DNA from: Aerococcaceae bacterium zg-252
Lineage (GTDB): Bacteria > Bacillota > Bacilli > Lactobacillales > Aerococcaceae
NCBI GenBank assembly: GCA_016237705.1
Contig: CP066204.1
Span: 124,001-188,000, forward strand
Direction of reading: 5' to 3'
Length of the DNA stretch: 64,000 nt
Shown here: in pieces, positions 36,257 to 45,475 of the stretch
How the letters are laid out: every line of letters starts with the position of its first letter
How positions within the stretch are numbered: position 1 is the stretch's first letter
Made by a program: the position numbers and the translations under genes
The notes under the pieces: model-generated
Databases searched by the model: none
What the model saw: the letters and a program-made list of their open reading frames with translations, nothing else
Told to the model about the DNA's origin: nothing

Positions 36257-37072
36257 ATGATAAAACTAATAGCAATCGATTTAGACGGCACTTTTTTAAC
36301 AGATACGAAAGAAGTGCTCGCTGAAAATGTTAAAGCAGTGCACCGTGTGGCTGAACAAGGTGTCAAAGTCGTGATTTGTACGGGACGAACTTTACCTGGT
36401 GTGCGTCGTTTTATCGAAGCGATTGGGTTGGACCAAGACGAAGATTATACCATTTTGCAAAATGGTGCTGCGACTTATCGTTTGCCGGATTACTCCCTTG
36501 TATCAGCAACTTATCAGTCTGTATCGAATCGTAAAGCATTGATTGATTTCTTTTTTGAAACAAGATGTTCTGAGATACAATTAGTTGCTTTTGACCAAGA
36601 CCATTTATTCTTAATTGAAGATAAGACGCCGATTGATATTGTTGCAAAAGATGCTGCCACTTTAAAAACAGATGTGACAAGTATCTCTATTGATGAATTT
36701 TTAAAGATTGATAATATTTTCAAAATGATGGTTCTAGGACCAAAAGAGAAATTAGATGAGTGGTCAAAAGGTTTATCAGCAGAGTTGCATGAGGCATTTA
36801 GTGTGGTTCGCAGTCAACCGGTGATTATTGAATTTTTATCACCGAACACAAATAAGGCGACTGCCTTAATGCAATTATGTCAAACATTAGGAATTGAAGC
36901 GACAGATGTTATGGCTATTGGTGATGAGCAAAACGATATTGAGATGTTAAAATGGGCACATCATTCAGTGGCAATGGGCAATGCTACCGACGAAATTAAG
37001 GTACTAACACGCTATATTACGAGTTCAAATAATGAAGCTGGTGTGGCTGCTATTTTGAATCAAATCGTTTGA
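36257..37072 (+). CDS. Cof-type HAD-IIB family sugar phosphatase
   Basis: 271 residues. HAD motif I IAIDLDGTFL (D8, D10), motif II VICTGR, cap domain in the middle, and motif IV region VMAIGDEQNDIEML. Members dephosphorylate sugar phosphates or flavin nucleotides in the cytoplasm. AAAGGAG precedes the ATG. The substrate is not predictable. Confidence 0.9.
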   Translation: MIKLIAIDLDGTFLTDTKEVLAENVKAVHRVAEQGVKVVICTGRTLPGVRRFIEAIGLDQDEDYTILQNGAATYRLPDYSLVSATYQSVSNRKALIDFFFETRCSEIQLVAFDQDHLFLIEDKTPIDIVAKDAATLKTDVTSISIDEFLKIDNIFKMMVLGPKEKLDEWSKGLSAELHEAFSVVRSQPVIIEFLSPNTNKATALMQLCQTLGIEATDVMAIGDEQNDIEMLKWAHHSVAMGNATDEIKVLTRYITSSNNEAGVAAILNQIV

Positions 37073-37235
37073 AAAAAGAGTGAATGCTGTAAAAATTTGT
37101 CATGACATTACATATTTAATTCAAACTTTTTTCATAATTCTATGTTACTATTCTTTGTGTAAGCAAGAATGTCGCAATGAAAAAAATATTTTGTTATAAT
37201 TGACGACGCATGTAAGATTGGGAAGGAGAGATAAG

Positions 37236-38615
37236 GTGAAAAAGACATTATTAATTAGTACGCTCACTTTATTATTATTGGGAGTTGGGTATAGTGCTGG
37301 TATTGGTTACTATGCTGAAAAATTTCAAGCAAATACAAAATTTGGAACGGTTGATATTAGTAATTTAACATTAGAAGAAGCATTGAATAAAATAAATGCT
37401 GATTTAAGTCAATCAAAAATTAAAGTAATGGAAAATGGGAAAGAATTAGGTGCTTTTACATTAGAAGAATTAAATGGAAAAGTGAATGCTGAAGAGGTAT
37501 TGACAGCAGCCTATCAATCACAAGATCCGTCACAATGGATAAAAGGATATTTTTCATCTGAAGAGTATGACAATCTGCTATTAAACCATGTTCAAATTGA
37601 TGACCAAGATTTAACTAATGCATTAGAACGCTTAGGAATTAACAATGCTGAACGTCAAGCAGCAAAAGATGCGTCGATTCAATATTCAGACGCACGTGGA
37701 TACTATGTTGAAGAAGCAGAAACAGGTAATCAATTAGACTTAGAAGCAGTTAAAGAGATGATTGTCAATGGATTGCAAACAGGCGAAGAAACGATTGAAG
37801 TGAATACAGCGTATTTAAAACCGCAATTGACTTCAGAAGATGAAAAAATTACGTCTACGATGCAAGAAATTGAGAAATTTGCTAGTACAAAAATTACATT
37901 AGAAATTTCTGGTGAATCTATTGTAGTTCCAAAAGAAGAAATTTTGAAGTGGATTAATTTCGATGAAAGCAATCATATTGTTGTAGACCAAGATGCAGCT
38001 CAAGCGTATGTGAGAACATTGAATGAAAAATATGCAACGTATGATAAAGTGCGTCAATTTTCAAGTACACTACAAGGAACTGTTTCTGTACAACCGGGGA
38101 CACTTGGGTGGTCAATTGACAGTGAATCCGAAGCAGCACAATTAGTTGCTGATTTAAAAGCAGGGAAAGATGTCACTCGTACGCCTGAAATTGTAGGGTC
38201 TGGTTACGGCTCAGACGGTGACGATATTGGTGGTACATATGTCGAAATTGATATGTTAAACCAAATGATGTATGTGTACCAAAATTATGAGCAAGTATTA
38301 TCAACGGCGATTGTAACAGGTATGTCAGGTTCTTCTGATACGATTCCAGGTGCATATACAATTTGGAATAAGGAACGTAATGCAGTTTTAAAAGGAACTC
38401 GTGTTCAAACAGGTACTCATTATGAACAACCGGTTGATTATTGGATGCCATTTGATACAACAGGTCAAGGGATTCACGATGCTAACTGGCAATCTAGTTT
38501 TGGAGGCGACGCCTATCTTTATTCAGGTTCTCAAGGATGTATCAATACCCCACCTGAAGTTATGGCAGTTGTTTTCTCAATTGTTGAAGTCGGAACTCCT
38601 GTGATTATTTTCTAA
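37236..38615 (+). CDS. L,D-transpeptidase (YkuD) with peptidoglycan-binding region
   Basis: 459 residues: a membrane anchor (about 3-20), two PG_binding_4-like segments (about 30-290) and a C-terminal YkuD domain with HDANWQSSFGG (H414) and GSQGCINTP (C435). The family box is S-H-G-C; here the His is Gln (Q433). Cys and the other His remain, so activity is plausible but should be checked. The plan matches Ldt-fm of enterococci, which makes 3-3 wall cross-links. GTG start, chosen for GGAAGGAGA; the longer frame upstream lacks a site. Confidence 0.88.
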   Translation: MKKTLLISTLTLLLLGVGYSAGIGYYAEKFQANTKFGTVDISNLTLEEALNKINADLSQSKIKVMENGKELGAFTLEELNGKVNAEEVLTAAYQSQDPSQWIKGYFSSEEYDNLLLNHVQIDDQDLTNALERLGINNAERQAAKDASIQYSDARGYYVEEAETGNQLDLEAVKEMIVNGLQTGEETIEVNTAYLKPQLTSEDEKITSTMQEIEKFASTKITLEISGESIVVPKEEILKWINFDESNHIVVDQDAAQAYVRTLNEKYATYDKVRQFSSTLQGTVSVQPGTLGWSIDSESEAAQLVADLKAGKDVTRTPEIVGSGYGSDGDDIGGTYVEIDMLNQMMYVYQNYEQVLSTAIVTGMSGSSDTIPGAYTIWNKERNAVLKGTRVQTGTHYEQPVDYWMPFDTTGQGIHDANWQSSFGGDAYLYSGSQGCINTPPEVMAVVFSIVEVGTPVIIF

Positions 38616-38656
38616 TCGCTAAATCATCACTGAACGATTATAAATTCAAGTATAAA

Positions 38657-38709
38657 ATTCGCCAGGCAAACGCTTGATGTATATCAAGAATAGTCTGGCG
38701 AAATTTTTT
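38657..38709 (+). terminator. Terminator after the L,D-transpeptidase gene
   Basis: TTCGCCAG pairs with CTGGCGAA, with an inner CTTGAT / ATCAAG, then T residues. Confidence 0.88.
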
Positions 38710-38742
38710 ATAGCTTGACATCGCAAACAATATAGGAATATT

Positions 38743-38770
38743 TTGACTAATTTGATGAAATCGGTATAAT
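38743..38770 (+). promoter_or_regulatory. Promoter of the walRK operon
   Basis: TTGACT, 16 bases, TATAAT. A second possible -35 (TTGACA) is at 38715-38720. The leader of about 240 bases includes ATAAGTG / CACTTAT and then element copy K. Confidence 0.65.
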
Positions 38771-38890
38771 AAAGATGATTAGGATAAAACGATAACATTA
38801 CAATTTATTCTAATATCTTAAATAGCAGACGATATAGGTGAATGAAAGAGTTATAAGTGATAGAACACTTATGACAAAAGAAAGATACAA

Positions 38891-39013
38891 ATAGAGTGTG
38901 AGTGAGGGTGTTCTGACTTGAATCACTGGAGGAAACTACCAGAGTGCGAGAAACGCACAGAGGGGATTTACGAAATGGAAGTCAAGTCAACCCGAACGAA
39001 CAAAGATAAGGAG
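38891..39013 (+). repeat. Structured leader element, copy K (long form), walR leader
   Basis: Stem TGACTTGA (38914-38921) / TCAAGTCA (38982-38989); lower stem GGGT / ACCC with bulge GTTC; apical GTGCG-AGAAA-CGCAC; tail GAACGAACAAAGATAAGGAG gives the walR ribosome site. Confidence 0.87.
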
Positions 39014-39021
39014 GAATTGCA

Positions 39022-39729
39022 GTGAAAAAGATTCTAGTAGTCGATGATGAAAAAGCGATTTCGGATATTATTGCCTTTAATTTACAAAATGAAGGCTATC
39101 AAGTAGAAACAGCCTATGACGGGCAAGCAGGGTTAGATAAGTTTCATGAAGTCAGTCCTGACTTAGTATTACTCGATTTAATGTTACCTAAAATGGACGG
39201 CTTAGAAATCTGTCGTGAAATTCGAAAAGGAAGTTCTGTGCCGATTATTATGTTAACGGCGAAAGATTCTGAAATTGATAAAGTATTGGGACTTGAATTA
39301 GGTGCCGATGATTATGTAACGAAACCATTTTCTAATCGTGAATTAATTGCACGTGTTAAGGCGAATTTACGTCGTCACGGAAATCGTGAGACTCAAGACG
39401 AGCAAAATAATTCAAATGAAATTGTTATCGGTGAATTAACAATTCATCAAGATGCGTATATCATTTCAAAACGTGGTGTGGAAATTGAGTTGACACATCG
39501 TGAATTTGAATTGTTACATTATTTAGCGAAACATATTGGGCAAGTAATGACACGTGAACACTTACTTGAAACCGTATGGGGTTACGATTATTTTGGAGAT
39601 GTGCGAACAGTCGATGTTACGGTACGTCGCTTGCGTGAAAAAATTGAAGATGCACCGAGTCATCCAACATATATTGTGACACGTCGTGGTGTTGGGTATT
39701 TCTTGAAGACACCAGAACAGGACGCTTAA
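39022..39729 (+). CDS. walR: Response regulator WalR (VicR/YycF)
   Basis: 235 residues: receiver domain with acidic pocket DDE (8-10), phospho-acceptor D52 in [11 protein letters not shown] and conserved K in VTKPFSNRE; then an OmpR-type winged helix ([15 protein letters not shown]). It is the essential regulator of cell-wall hydrolase genes. GTG start with AAGGAGG from element K. First gene of walR-walK-yycH-yycI. Confidence 0.97.
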   Translation: MKKILVVDDEKAISDIIAFNLQNEGYQVETAYDGQAGLDKFHEVSPDLVLLDLMLPKMDGLEICREIRKGSSVPIIMLTAKDSEIDKVLGLELGADDYVTKPFSNRELIARVKANLRRHGNRETQDEQNNSNEIVIGELTIHQDAYIISKRGVEIELTHREFELLHYLAKHIGQVMTREHLLETVWGYDYFGDVRTVDVTVRRLREKIEDAPSHPTYIVTRRGVGYFLKTPEQDA

Positions 39730-39733
39730 ATAG

Positions 39734-41593
39734 ATGAAGAGACAATTTTCTTTTATTCAGTCGATACATATTAAAATTCCAATGTTGTTCATCTTTATTT
39801 TGTTGATTGCTTTTCAATTTATCGGAGTCTTTTTTATCGATCAATTACAATCGCAAGCTGTCACAACTTTTAAAGAAACATGGAATACGCAATCTAGTTT
39901 TTTAATTAATAATGTTCGACCTCTATTAGAGCCGACTGACAACAACAGTCAGTCGGCTTCAAATATAGAGTCACAGTTAAGTCAAATATTAGCAACCTTT
40001 ACAACAGAAGAAGCAACACGTATTTATATTTTAAATACACAAGGATATGTTCTGGCAACTAATCAAAGTGGGCTTATCAATACAATTGGGCAGCGTACTG
40101 AAAATGAAAATGCTCTTTCGGTTGCGACCACTCGTCAAGCTTATGCACAGGAATTGCATGACTATGTACGGAATAATCGAATGTATATTTTGATTCGACC
40201 AATTATGTCACAAGATAATTCACAATTTTTAGGTATCGTGTCGATTGAAGCGAGTATGAACCCAATCTATAATCAAACAAATTCGGTTATGCTTGTGTTT
40301 CTTCAATCGGCTGTAATTGCGATTATTGTAGCATTTGTGATTGCTTTACTGTTATCGCAAGCATTAACACATCCGATTGCTGAAATCAGACGTCAAGCGA
40401 TGCGTATTTCAGACGGGGTATATAATTATCCAGCGAGTGTTTATGGACAAGATGAGTTAGGGGACTTAGCGTTTACGGTCAATGAATTGGCAGTTAAGGT
40501 TAAGGAGAGTCAAGAATCAATTGAAGCCGAGCGGCAGCGATTGGACGGAATTTTACGACACATGACCGACGGCGTTATTGGTACCGACCGTCGTGGAAAT
40601 GTATTGCTAGTAAATGAGCGTGCTGTTGAGTTATTGAATTTAAAACAACAGGATGCACTAGGTATTTCAATTTTATCTTTATTAGGTATTAAGGAAAGCT
40701 ATTCAGTTAAAGATTTGCTTGTTGGGGACAATGAAGTGTTGATTAATCGCCCAGACGGCACAATTTTAAAAGGTGAAATTGCGATTATTCGTCGTGATAC
40801 TGGCTTTGTAACTGGACTAGTATGTGTGTTAACCGATATTACGGAGCAAGAGAAAACGGAGCAAGAACGCCGTGAATTTGTATCCAATGTATCGCACGAA
40901 TTGCGTACACCATTAACAAGTGTGAAAAGTTATAGTGAAGCTTTAATTGACGGTGCATGGAAAGATAATCAGATTGCCCCACAATTTTTAGATGTTATCC
41001 AATCTGAAACAAACCGAATGATTCGAATGATTGGTAATTTATTGGATTTATCGAAAATTGACGGTGGTCAAATTAAGCCACAAATGGAATTGATTGACTT
41101 TAAACGAATTGTAGCACATATTTTGGATAGATTTGTCTTCACCTTGGAAAATGGAGAAAGTGAGAAGAAATATACTATTCATCGAGATTTTACAAATCGT
41201 GAAATCTATTTAGAAATCGACCAAGACCGTATGACGCAAGTGATTGATAATATTATGAACAATGCGATTAAGTATTCACCAGACGGTGGCGAAATTTTCG
41301 TTAAAATCGAAGAAACAGAAAATGTGGTAATACTAAGCATTCAAGATGAGGGATTAGGTATTCCGCAGAAAGATATTCCACATTTATTTGAACGCTTTTA
41401 TCGTGTGGATAAAGCACGTTCTCGTGATCAAGGTGGAACAGGTTTAGGTTTAGCCATTTCCAAAGAAGTCGTAGAATTACATGGAGGTCGTATTTGGGTA
41501 GAAAGTGAAGAGAATAAAGGTAGTACTTTCTTTGTTGAATTGCCTTATGCGAATTTTGATTTGGACTTAGATGATGATGAGGGGTGGGATTAA
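39734..41593 (+). CDS. walK: Sensor histidine kinase WalK (VicK/YycG)
   Basis: 619 residues: membrane helix (about 14-34), extracellular PAS-like domain (35-182), second helix (183-207), HAMP (208-262), cytosolic PAS (268-370), HisKA with H388 in NVSHELRTPLTS, and an HATPase with NNAIKYSPDGGE, DEGLGIP and GTGLGLAISKE. The two-helix form with outside PAS is that of Bacillus and Enterococcus, unlike the one-helix streptococcal form. Four bases after walR. Confidence 0.97.
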   Translation: MKRQFSFIQSIHIKIPMLFIFILLIAFQFIGVFFIDQLQSQAVTTFKETWNTQSSFLINNVRPLLEPTDNNSQSASNIESQLSQILATFTTEEATRIYILNTQGYVLATNQSGLINTIGQRTENENALSVATTRQAYAQELHDYVRNNRMYILIRPIMSQDNSQFLGIVSIEASMNPIYNQTNSVMLVFLQSAVIAIIVAFVIALLLSQALTHPIAEIRRQAMRISDGVYNYPASVYGQDELGDLAFTVNELAVKVKESQESIEAERQRLDGILRHMTDGVIGTDRRGNVLLVNERAVELLNLKQQDALGISILSLLGIKESYSVKDLLVGDNEVLINRPDGTILKGEIAIIRRDTGFVTGLVCVLTDITEQEKTEQERREFVSNVSHELRTPLTSVKSYSEALIDGAWKDNQIAPQFLDVIQSETNRMIRMIGNLLDLSKIDGGQIKPQMELIDFKRIVAHILDRFVFTLENGESEKKYTIHRDFTNREIYLEIDQDRMTQVIDNIMNNAIKYSPDGGEIFVKIEETENVVILSIQDEGLGIPQKDIPHLFERFYRVDKARSRDQGGTGLGLAISKEVVELHGGRIWVESEENKGSTFFVELPYANFDLDLDDDEGWD

Positions 41594-41595
41594 CG

Positions 41596-43029
41596 ATGAA
41601 AAAATTATCTTTTAGTAATGTTATTTTAACGATTGTTATAGCTATTAGTTTATTTTTAAGTTATTTACTCATCTTTGGCAATATTACCATTTGGTCTATT
41701 TTAAGACCGGGTCAAGAAACAGCACAGGTGAATATCCAAAATGATAATGAAACAGCTGTGTCGAATTACTATCAAACGGCGAATCAACGATTGCAAGAAG
41801 TTTTGTATCCAACGAATGTTATTATTTCTCAAGATAATCAAGCATATTTGTTAAACCACGAGACAACATTAAAAAGTATCACTACTTTATTGAGTCAACG
41901 TCGTGCAACTTTGTCAGGTGATGTGAAAATACCGGATGAAGATGAATACTTGAAATTAATGACACAAAAACGAGTTGAATTAGAGTTTACAACCGTCTTA
42001 CCATTTCATTTGTTAGATAATTTTATTAAAGATGAAACGGACGAAGAGGATTTTACATTTAATCGGATTATTATTCCAACCAATTCATCAGGAAAAATTT
42101 ATCTTGTGAATGCAATGACGCATCAGTATATGGAAGCGAAGTTTCCGAGTGGCACGACAGGAAGCAACTTTTTAAAAGAAGCTGAAAATGCTCGTGAACA
42201 ATGGGTGAAAGCTGAACGGTACAGCTTATCGACTGGGAATCATGTATATTTACCGACGCAAAAAGTCACCATTCCAACGCAAGTCTATACATTGAATATT
42301 GTGCCGGAAAATAGTGTCGTTACCTCACTTTTTGGAAATAATCGAACATGGCGTTCAGTAGTGGTGAGTGAAGATTCAGATAATAATAGTATTACCTATC
42401 GAAATGCCAATATCGAAATCCAATTAAATCCGCTTGTTCAAATATTAGCGATTAACTATAAAAATAATTCACAAAATGAAGCAAAAAATTTAACGCAGCA
42501 AATCGAACAGAGCTATGCACAAGTGCGTCAATTTGAATATTGGACACAAGGCTTACGTTATAATTCACAATCGAATCATTCAACAGCTGTATTTCAGCGG
42601 TATCTATTAGGATATCCTGTTTTTTCACCGAATAACACAACACCGTATGCGAGCAGTCGCGTATCTTTTCGTAATAATAATTTAACGTCTTCTATTACAC
42701 GTTTGACAATGTCGATGCTTTTTTTAGAAGCTCATATCCAAGATCAAAGTCGTGATATGGAATTATTAGATGCGAGTAGCTTGCTTTATGAATTAAATGT
42801 GGCAGGTTTTGATGTTTCAGATTTCAGTAATGTTGTCATTGGGTATGAATGGCAACATGATATGGCGAATTTTCAAAAGGTGAATTTTGTCCCAAAATGG
42901 TTTTTTGAGAAAAATAATGTATATTATTCATTAAATCAATTAAAAGAAGGAGCAATAAAAGTCGAACGTGAATCAAATGTGGAAAATCGTCAAGCGATAG
43001 CGGAACAGGAGGAGCAAAATGGATTTTAA
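41596..43029 (+). CDS. yycH: WalK regulator YycH
   Basis: About 477 residues: one N-terminal membrane helix (about 8-28) and a large extracellular part typical of YycH in length and position. YycH and YycI touch WalK in the membrane and tune its activity. Start at ATG 41596, just after the walK stop, with GAGGGG upstream. Recognition rests on position, topology and weak motifs such as WSILRPGQE near the N-terminus. Confidence 0.9.
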   Translation: MKKLSFSNVILTIVIAISLFLSYLLIFGNITIWSILRPGQETAQVNIQNDNETAVSNYYQTANQRLQEVLYPTNVIISQDNQAYLLNHETTLKSITTLLSQRRATLSGDVKIPDEDEYLKLMTQKRVELEFTTVLPFHLLDNFIKDETDEEDFTFNRIIIPTNSSGKIYLVNAMTHQYMEAKFPSGTTGSNFLKEAENAREQWVKAERYSLSTGNHVYLPTQKVTIPTQVYTLNIVPENSVVTSLFGNNRTWRSVVVSEDSDNNSITYRNANIEIQLNPLVQILAINYKNNSQNEAKNLTQQIEQSYAQVRQFEYWTQGLRYNSQSNHSTAVFQRYLLGYPVFSPNNTTPYASSRVSFRNNNLTSSITRLTMSMLFLEAHIQDQSRDMELLDASSLLYELNVAGFDVSDFSNVVIGYEWQHDMANFQKVNFVPKWFFEKNNVYYSLNQLKEGAIKVERESNVENRQAIAEQEEQNGF

Positions 43030-43888
43030 ACGTATTCAAATGATGCTCATTCTATTTTTCTTAATCTTTGATGTTTATTTAGGTATTCGTATTTATCAAG
43101 AAATTCAAGAAACAGTAGTACGACAAAGTGATTATCAACAATCGAGTTTAGAACAGCGTTTATCTGCACGTGGCATTGTTTTGAATTCGCCATTAGATGA
43201 AACAGTGGTCGAAGGGGTATTGGTTAAGACCGAAGATTCGCAATATTTACGAACACATGTGCAAGAATTGCCAGAAGAAGCATTAGATATCACTGTAAAT
43301 GATAATGGCATTTTGACTGCTATATTTCCACAACCACTGGATTTAGGGGGGCGTATCAATGCGCAAATGACAACCTTACCGGCTGAAGTGGCACAATGGA
43401 TTCATGAAAATTTTTTAGGTGATCCAAATTTGTTCATCAAAGGTGAGCAATATACACAATATTGGTATTTGCCGTCAACTCGAACGATTATTTTTTGGAT
43501 GACAGCCATTGATAATATTCCAATTGTAGACGGGTCGGCGGAGATTCGAATCCAATTAGATGAAAACTATAATATTATCTCATATACGCAAACGTATCAA
43601 TCGGATTTTGTAGCACTAGATGAAACGAAACCGCGCCGCTTGATTACGGCACGAGACGCAGTTGATGTACTCGATGCCAGAATCCAAACGAATCTACCTT
43701 CTAATTCGACTATTATTCATATCACATTGAGTTATACGAAATATAAAGAATGGGACGAGATAAATATTTACCTACCGGTTTGGAATATTGTGTATCAACG
43801 TTCAGACGGACAAACGGGCTCAATGTTAGTTGATGCGATTAAGGGGCAAGTAGTCGAGCGTATGGCGACACCAACTGTCACACCTTAA
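43019..43888 (+). CDS. yycI: WalK regulator YycI
   Basis: 289 residues beginning MDFKRIQMMLILFFLIFDVYL, the characteristic YycI opening with one membrane helix, then an extracellular domain. It overlaps yycH by 11 bases. A terminator follows; the metallo-beta-lactamase gene walJ (yycJ) and an HtrA protease, which usually come next, are not here. Confidence 0.92.
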   Translation: MDFKRIQMMLILFFLIFDVYLGIRIYQEIQETVVRQSDYQQSSLEQRLSARGIVLNSPLDETVVEGVLVKTEDSQYLRTHVQELPEEALDITVNDNGILTAIFPQPLDLGGRINAQMTTLPAEVAQWIHENFLGDPNLFIKGEQYTQYWYLPSTRTIIFWMTAIDNIPIVDGSAEIRIQLDENYNIISYTQTYQSDFVALDETKPRRLITARDAVDVLDARIQTNLPSNSTIIHITLSYTKYKEWDEINIYLPVWNIVYQRSDGQTGSMLVDAIKGQVVERMATPTVTP

Positions 43889-43898
43889 TGGTTAATGT

Positions 43899-43937
43899 AA
43901 GCTGTATTTATTCTGTGAAATAAGTACAGCTTTTTTG
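43899..43937 (+). terminator. Terminator of the wal operon
   Basis: AAGCTGTA / TACAGCTT stem with inner complementarity, followed by TTTTT. Confidence 0.88.
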
Positions 43938-44120
43938 TTGTAGCTATGGTAAAATATGACGAATTGGGTGTCATGCGAGCGATACGTCAAATCAAAAACA
44001 AGTGAAAAGCCATAGTGAGTATGGTAAGATAGAAAACGGAAAAAAGTGATAGAGAAATTATTTAAATTGGTAAACATAATGTGGCAAATTACGCTTTTAA
44101 AAGAGAAACTTATTGAGTAC

Positions 44121-44164
44121 AGATAAAGTGGACATTATGGCAGTAGTTTGCAGCAGAATAGGAG
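44121..44164 (+). repeat. Decayed structured leader element, copy M, tsaB leader
   Basis: AAAGTGGACATTATGGCAG and the tail CAGCAGAATAGGAG match the 3' portion of the element; the 5' half is not recognisable. The GGAG is the tsaB ribosome site. Confidence 0.5.
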
Positions 44165-44171
44165 TGATAGC

Positions 44172-44906
44172 ATGCGTTTAGTAGCAATGGATACATCATC
44201 TAGTTGGCTTAGTGTGGCAGTGGCAGATGACACAACGGTATTAGCAAGTCTTAATGAACAAACAAATTTACAGCATGGAACAGTGCTTATACCACGTATT
44301 CAACAATTATTATCGGAGCATTCAATTTCGTTGGATTCTATTGAGGGATTGGTCGTAGGCATGGGGCCAGGTTCTTATACCGGTTTGCGTATTGGTGTAA
44401 CGGCAGCTAAAATGTGGGCTATTAGTAAATCACTTCCTTTATATGAAGTTTCTAGTTTGGCGTTAATGGCAGCGAGTATTTCAAATCCGAAAGTAGATGC
44501 TGCGATTATTCCCCTAATGGATGCCAGACGTTTGTCTGCCTATATTGGATATTATCATTATGCCCAAGGTAAATTAGTCGCAGTAGAACCAGATTGTCAT
44601 CAAGATTGGCAAGAGTGGGTGGTAACACATCACTCCGTTTTAGAGCAATATCAAACGATTTATTTAGTAGGTGAGGCGATTGAACCATTTGCTGACATAT
44701 TGCGTGAACAATTGTCACAAGTAGAAATTGTGGTACAAATGGCATATCCTAAGACAGATGTTGCCTTGGAATTAATCCAAGAGCCAGTAGCGGATGTACA
44801 TGTATTAGCACCAAATTACACACAAGTCACGCTAGCTGAACGTGAATGGGCAGAGAAAAAGGAACAGTTGCATGATGATGAAATGGTTCAAACAACAGTT
44901 CAATAA
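44172..44906 (+). CDS. tsaB: tRNA t6A37 biosynthesis protein TsaB
   Basis: 244 residues of the ASKHA fold: LVAMDTSSSWLSVAV, VGMGPGSYTGLRIGVTAAK. TsaB scaffolds TsaD for threonylcarbamoylation of adenosine 37 in tRNAs reading ANN codons. Start at ATG 44172, with GGAG from element M; a longer upstream frame reads through the element. It overlaps the next gene by 35 bases. Confidence 0.95.
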   Translation: MRLVAMDTSSSWLSVAVADDTTVLASLNEQTNLQHGTVLIPRIQQLLSEHSISLDSIEGLVVGMGPGSYTGLRIGVTAAKMWAISKSLPLYEVSSLALMAASISNPKVDAAIIPLMDARRLSAYIGYYHYAQGKLVAVEPDCHQDWQEWVVTHHSVLEQYQTIYLVGEAIEPFADILREQLSQVEIVVQMAYPKTDVALELIQEPVADVHVLAPNYTQVTLAEREWAEKKEQLHDDEMVQTTVQ

Positions 44907-45459
44907 ATGGCGAAATTGGTTTGCGACGGAACAGCAATCTTTAGATAAACTCCCATTTTTAATGGAAGAAATTATGATGCCAGCTATCGCATTGGAACAG
45001 GATATGATGATGCGATTTGCGACAGGTAAAGATATTCCAACATTCGAATCACTTGAAGTAGCTTGTTATAATGGATACTTAGCATGGCAACAACAAGATT
45101 TTGTCCATGATTGGTTATACAATCCGTATGCCGTCTACATTGTAGTTGAGCATCAGCAACAAATTATCGCTCTAATTAGTGGACGTATGCGACATCGTCA
45201 AGCTCATATTAGTCATGTCATGGTGCTGCCGGATTTTCAAGGCAAAGGGTTAGGGCGACGATTAGTACAACAATGGTTAGCCATTGTATCGGAGCGAAAG
45301 ATTGAACAAGTGATACTAGAAGTACGTCAAAGCAATCAGCTAGCCCAACAACTCTATCAAAAAGCAGGCTTTATCGTTATTGACCAGCGAGAAAATTATT
45401 ATTTTAATAATCATGAAACAGCCCTTATTATGAGTTGGCGTAATAAACAAATTGTGTAG
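44872..45459 (+). CDS. GNAT acetyltransferase (RimI-like), first of a tandem pair
   Basis: 195 residues. The GNAT core has VMVLPDFQGKGLGRRLVQQWL (acetyl-CoA loop Q-x-x-G-x-G) and LEVRQSNQLAQQLYQKAGF, close to RimI. An N-terminal extension of about 50 residues precedes it. Start at the first of three ATG codons after AAGGA, inside the end of tsaB. Probably acetylates a protein N-terminus; redundancy with the next gene is unexplained. Confidence 0.8.
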   Translation: MMMKWFKQQFNKWRNWFATEQQSLDKLPFLMEEIMMPAIALEQDMMMRFATGKDIPTFESLEVACYNGYLAWQQQDFVHDWLYNPYAVYIVVEHQQQIIALISGRMRHRQAHISHVMVLPDFQGKGLGRRLVQQWLAIVSERKIEQVILEVRQSNQLAQQLYQKAGFIVIDQRENYYFNNHETALIMSWRNKQIV

Positions 45460-45475
45460 TAAAGGAAGTGAATCA

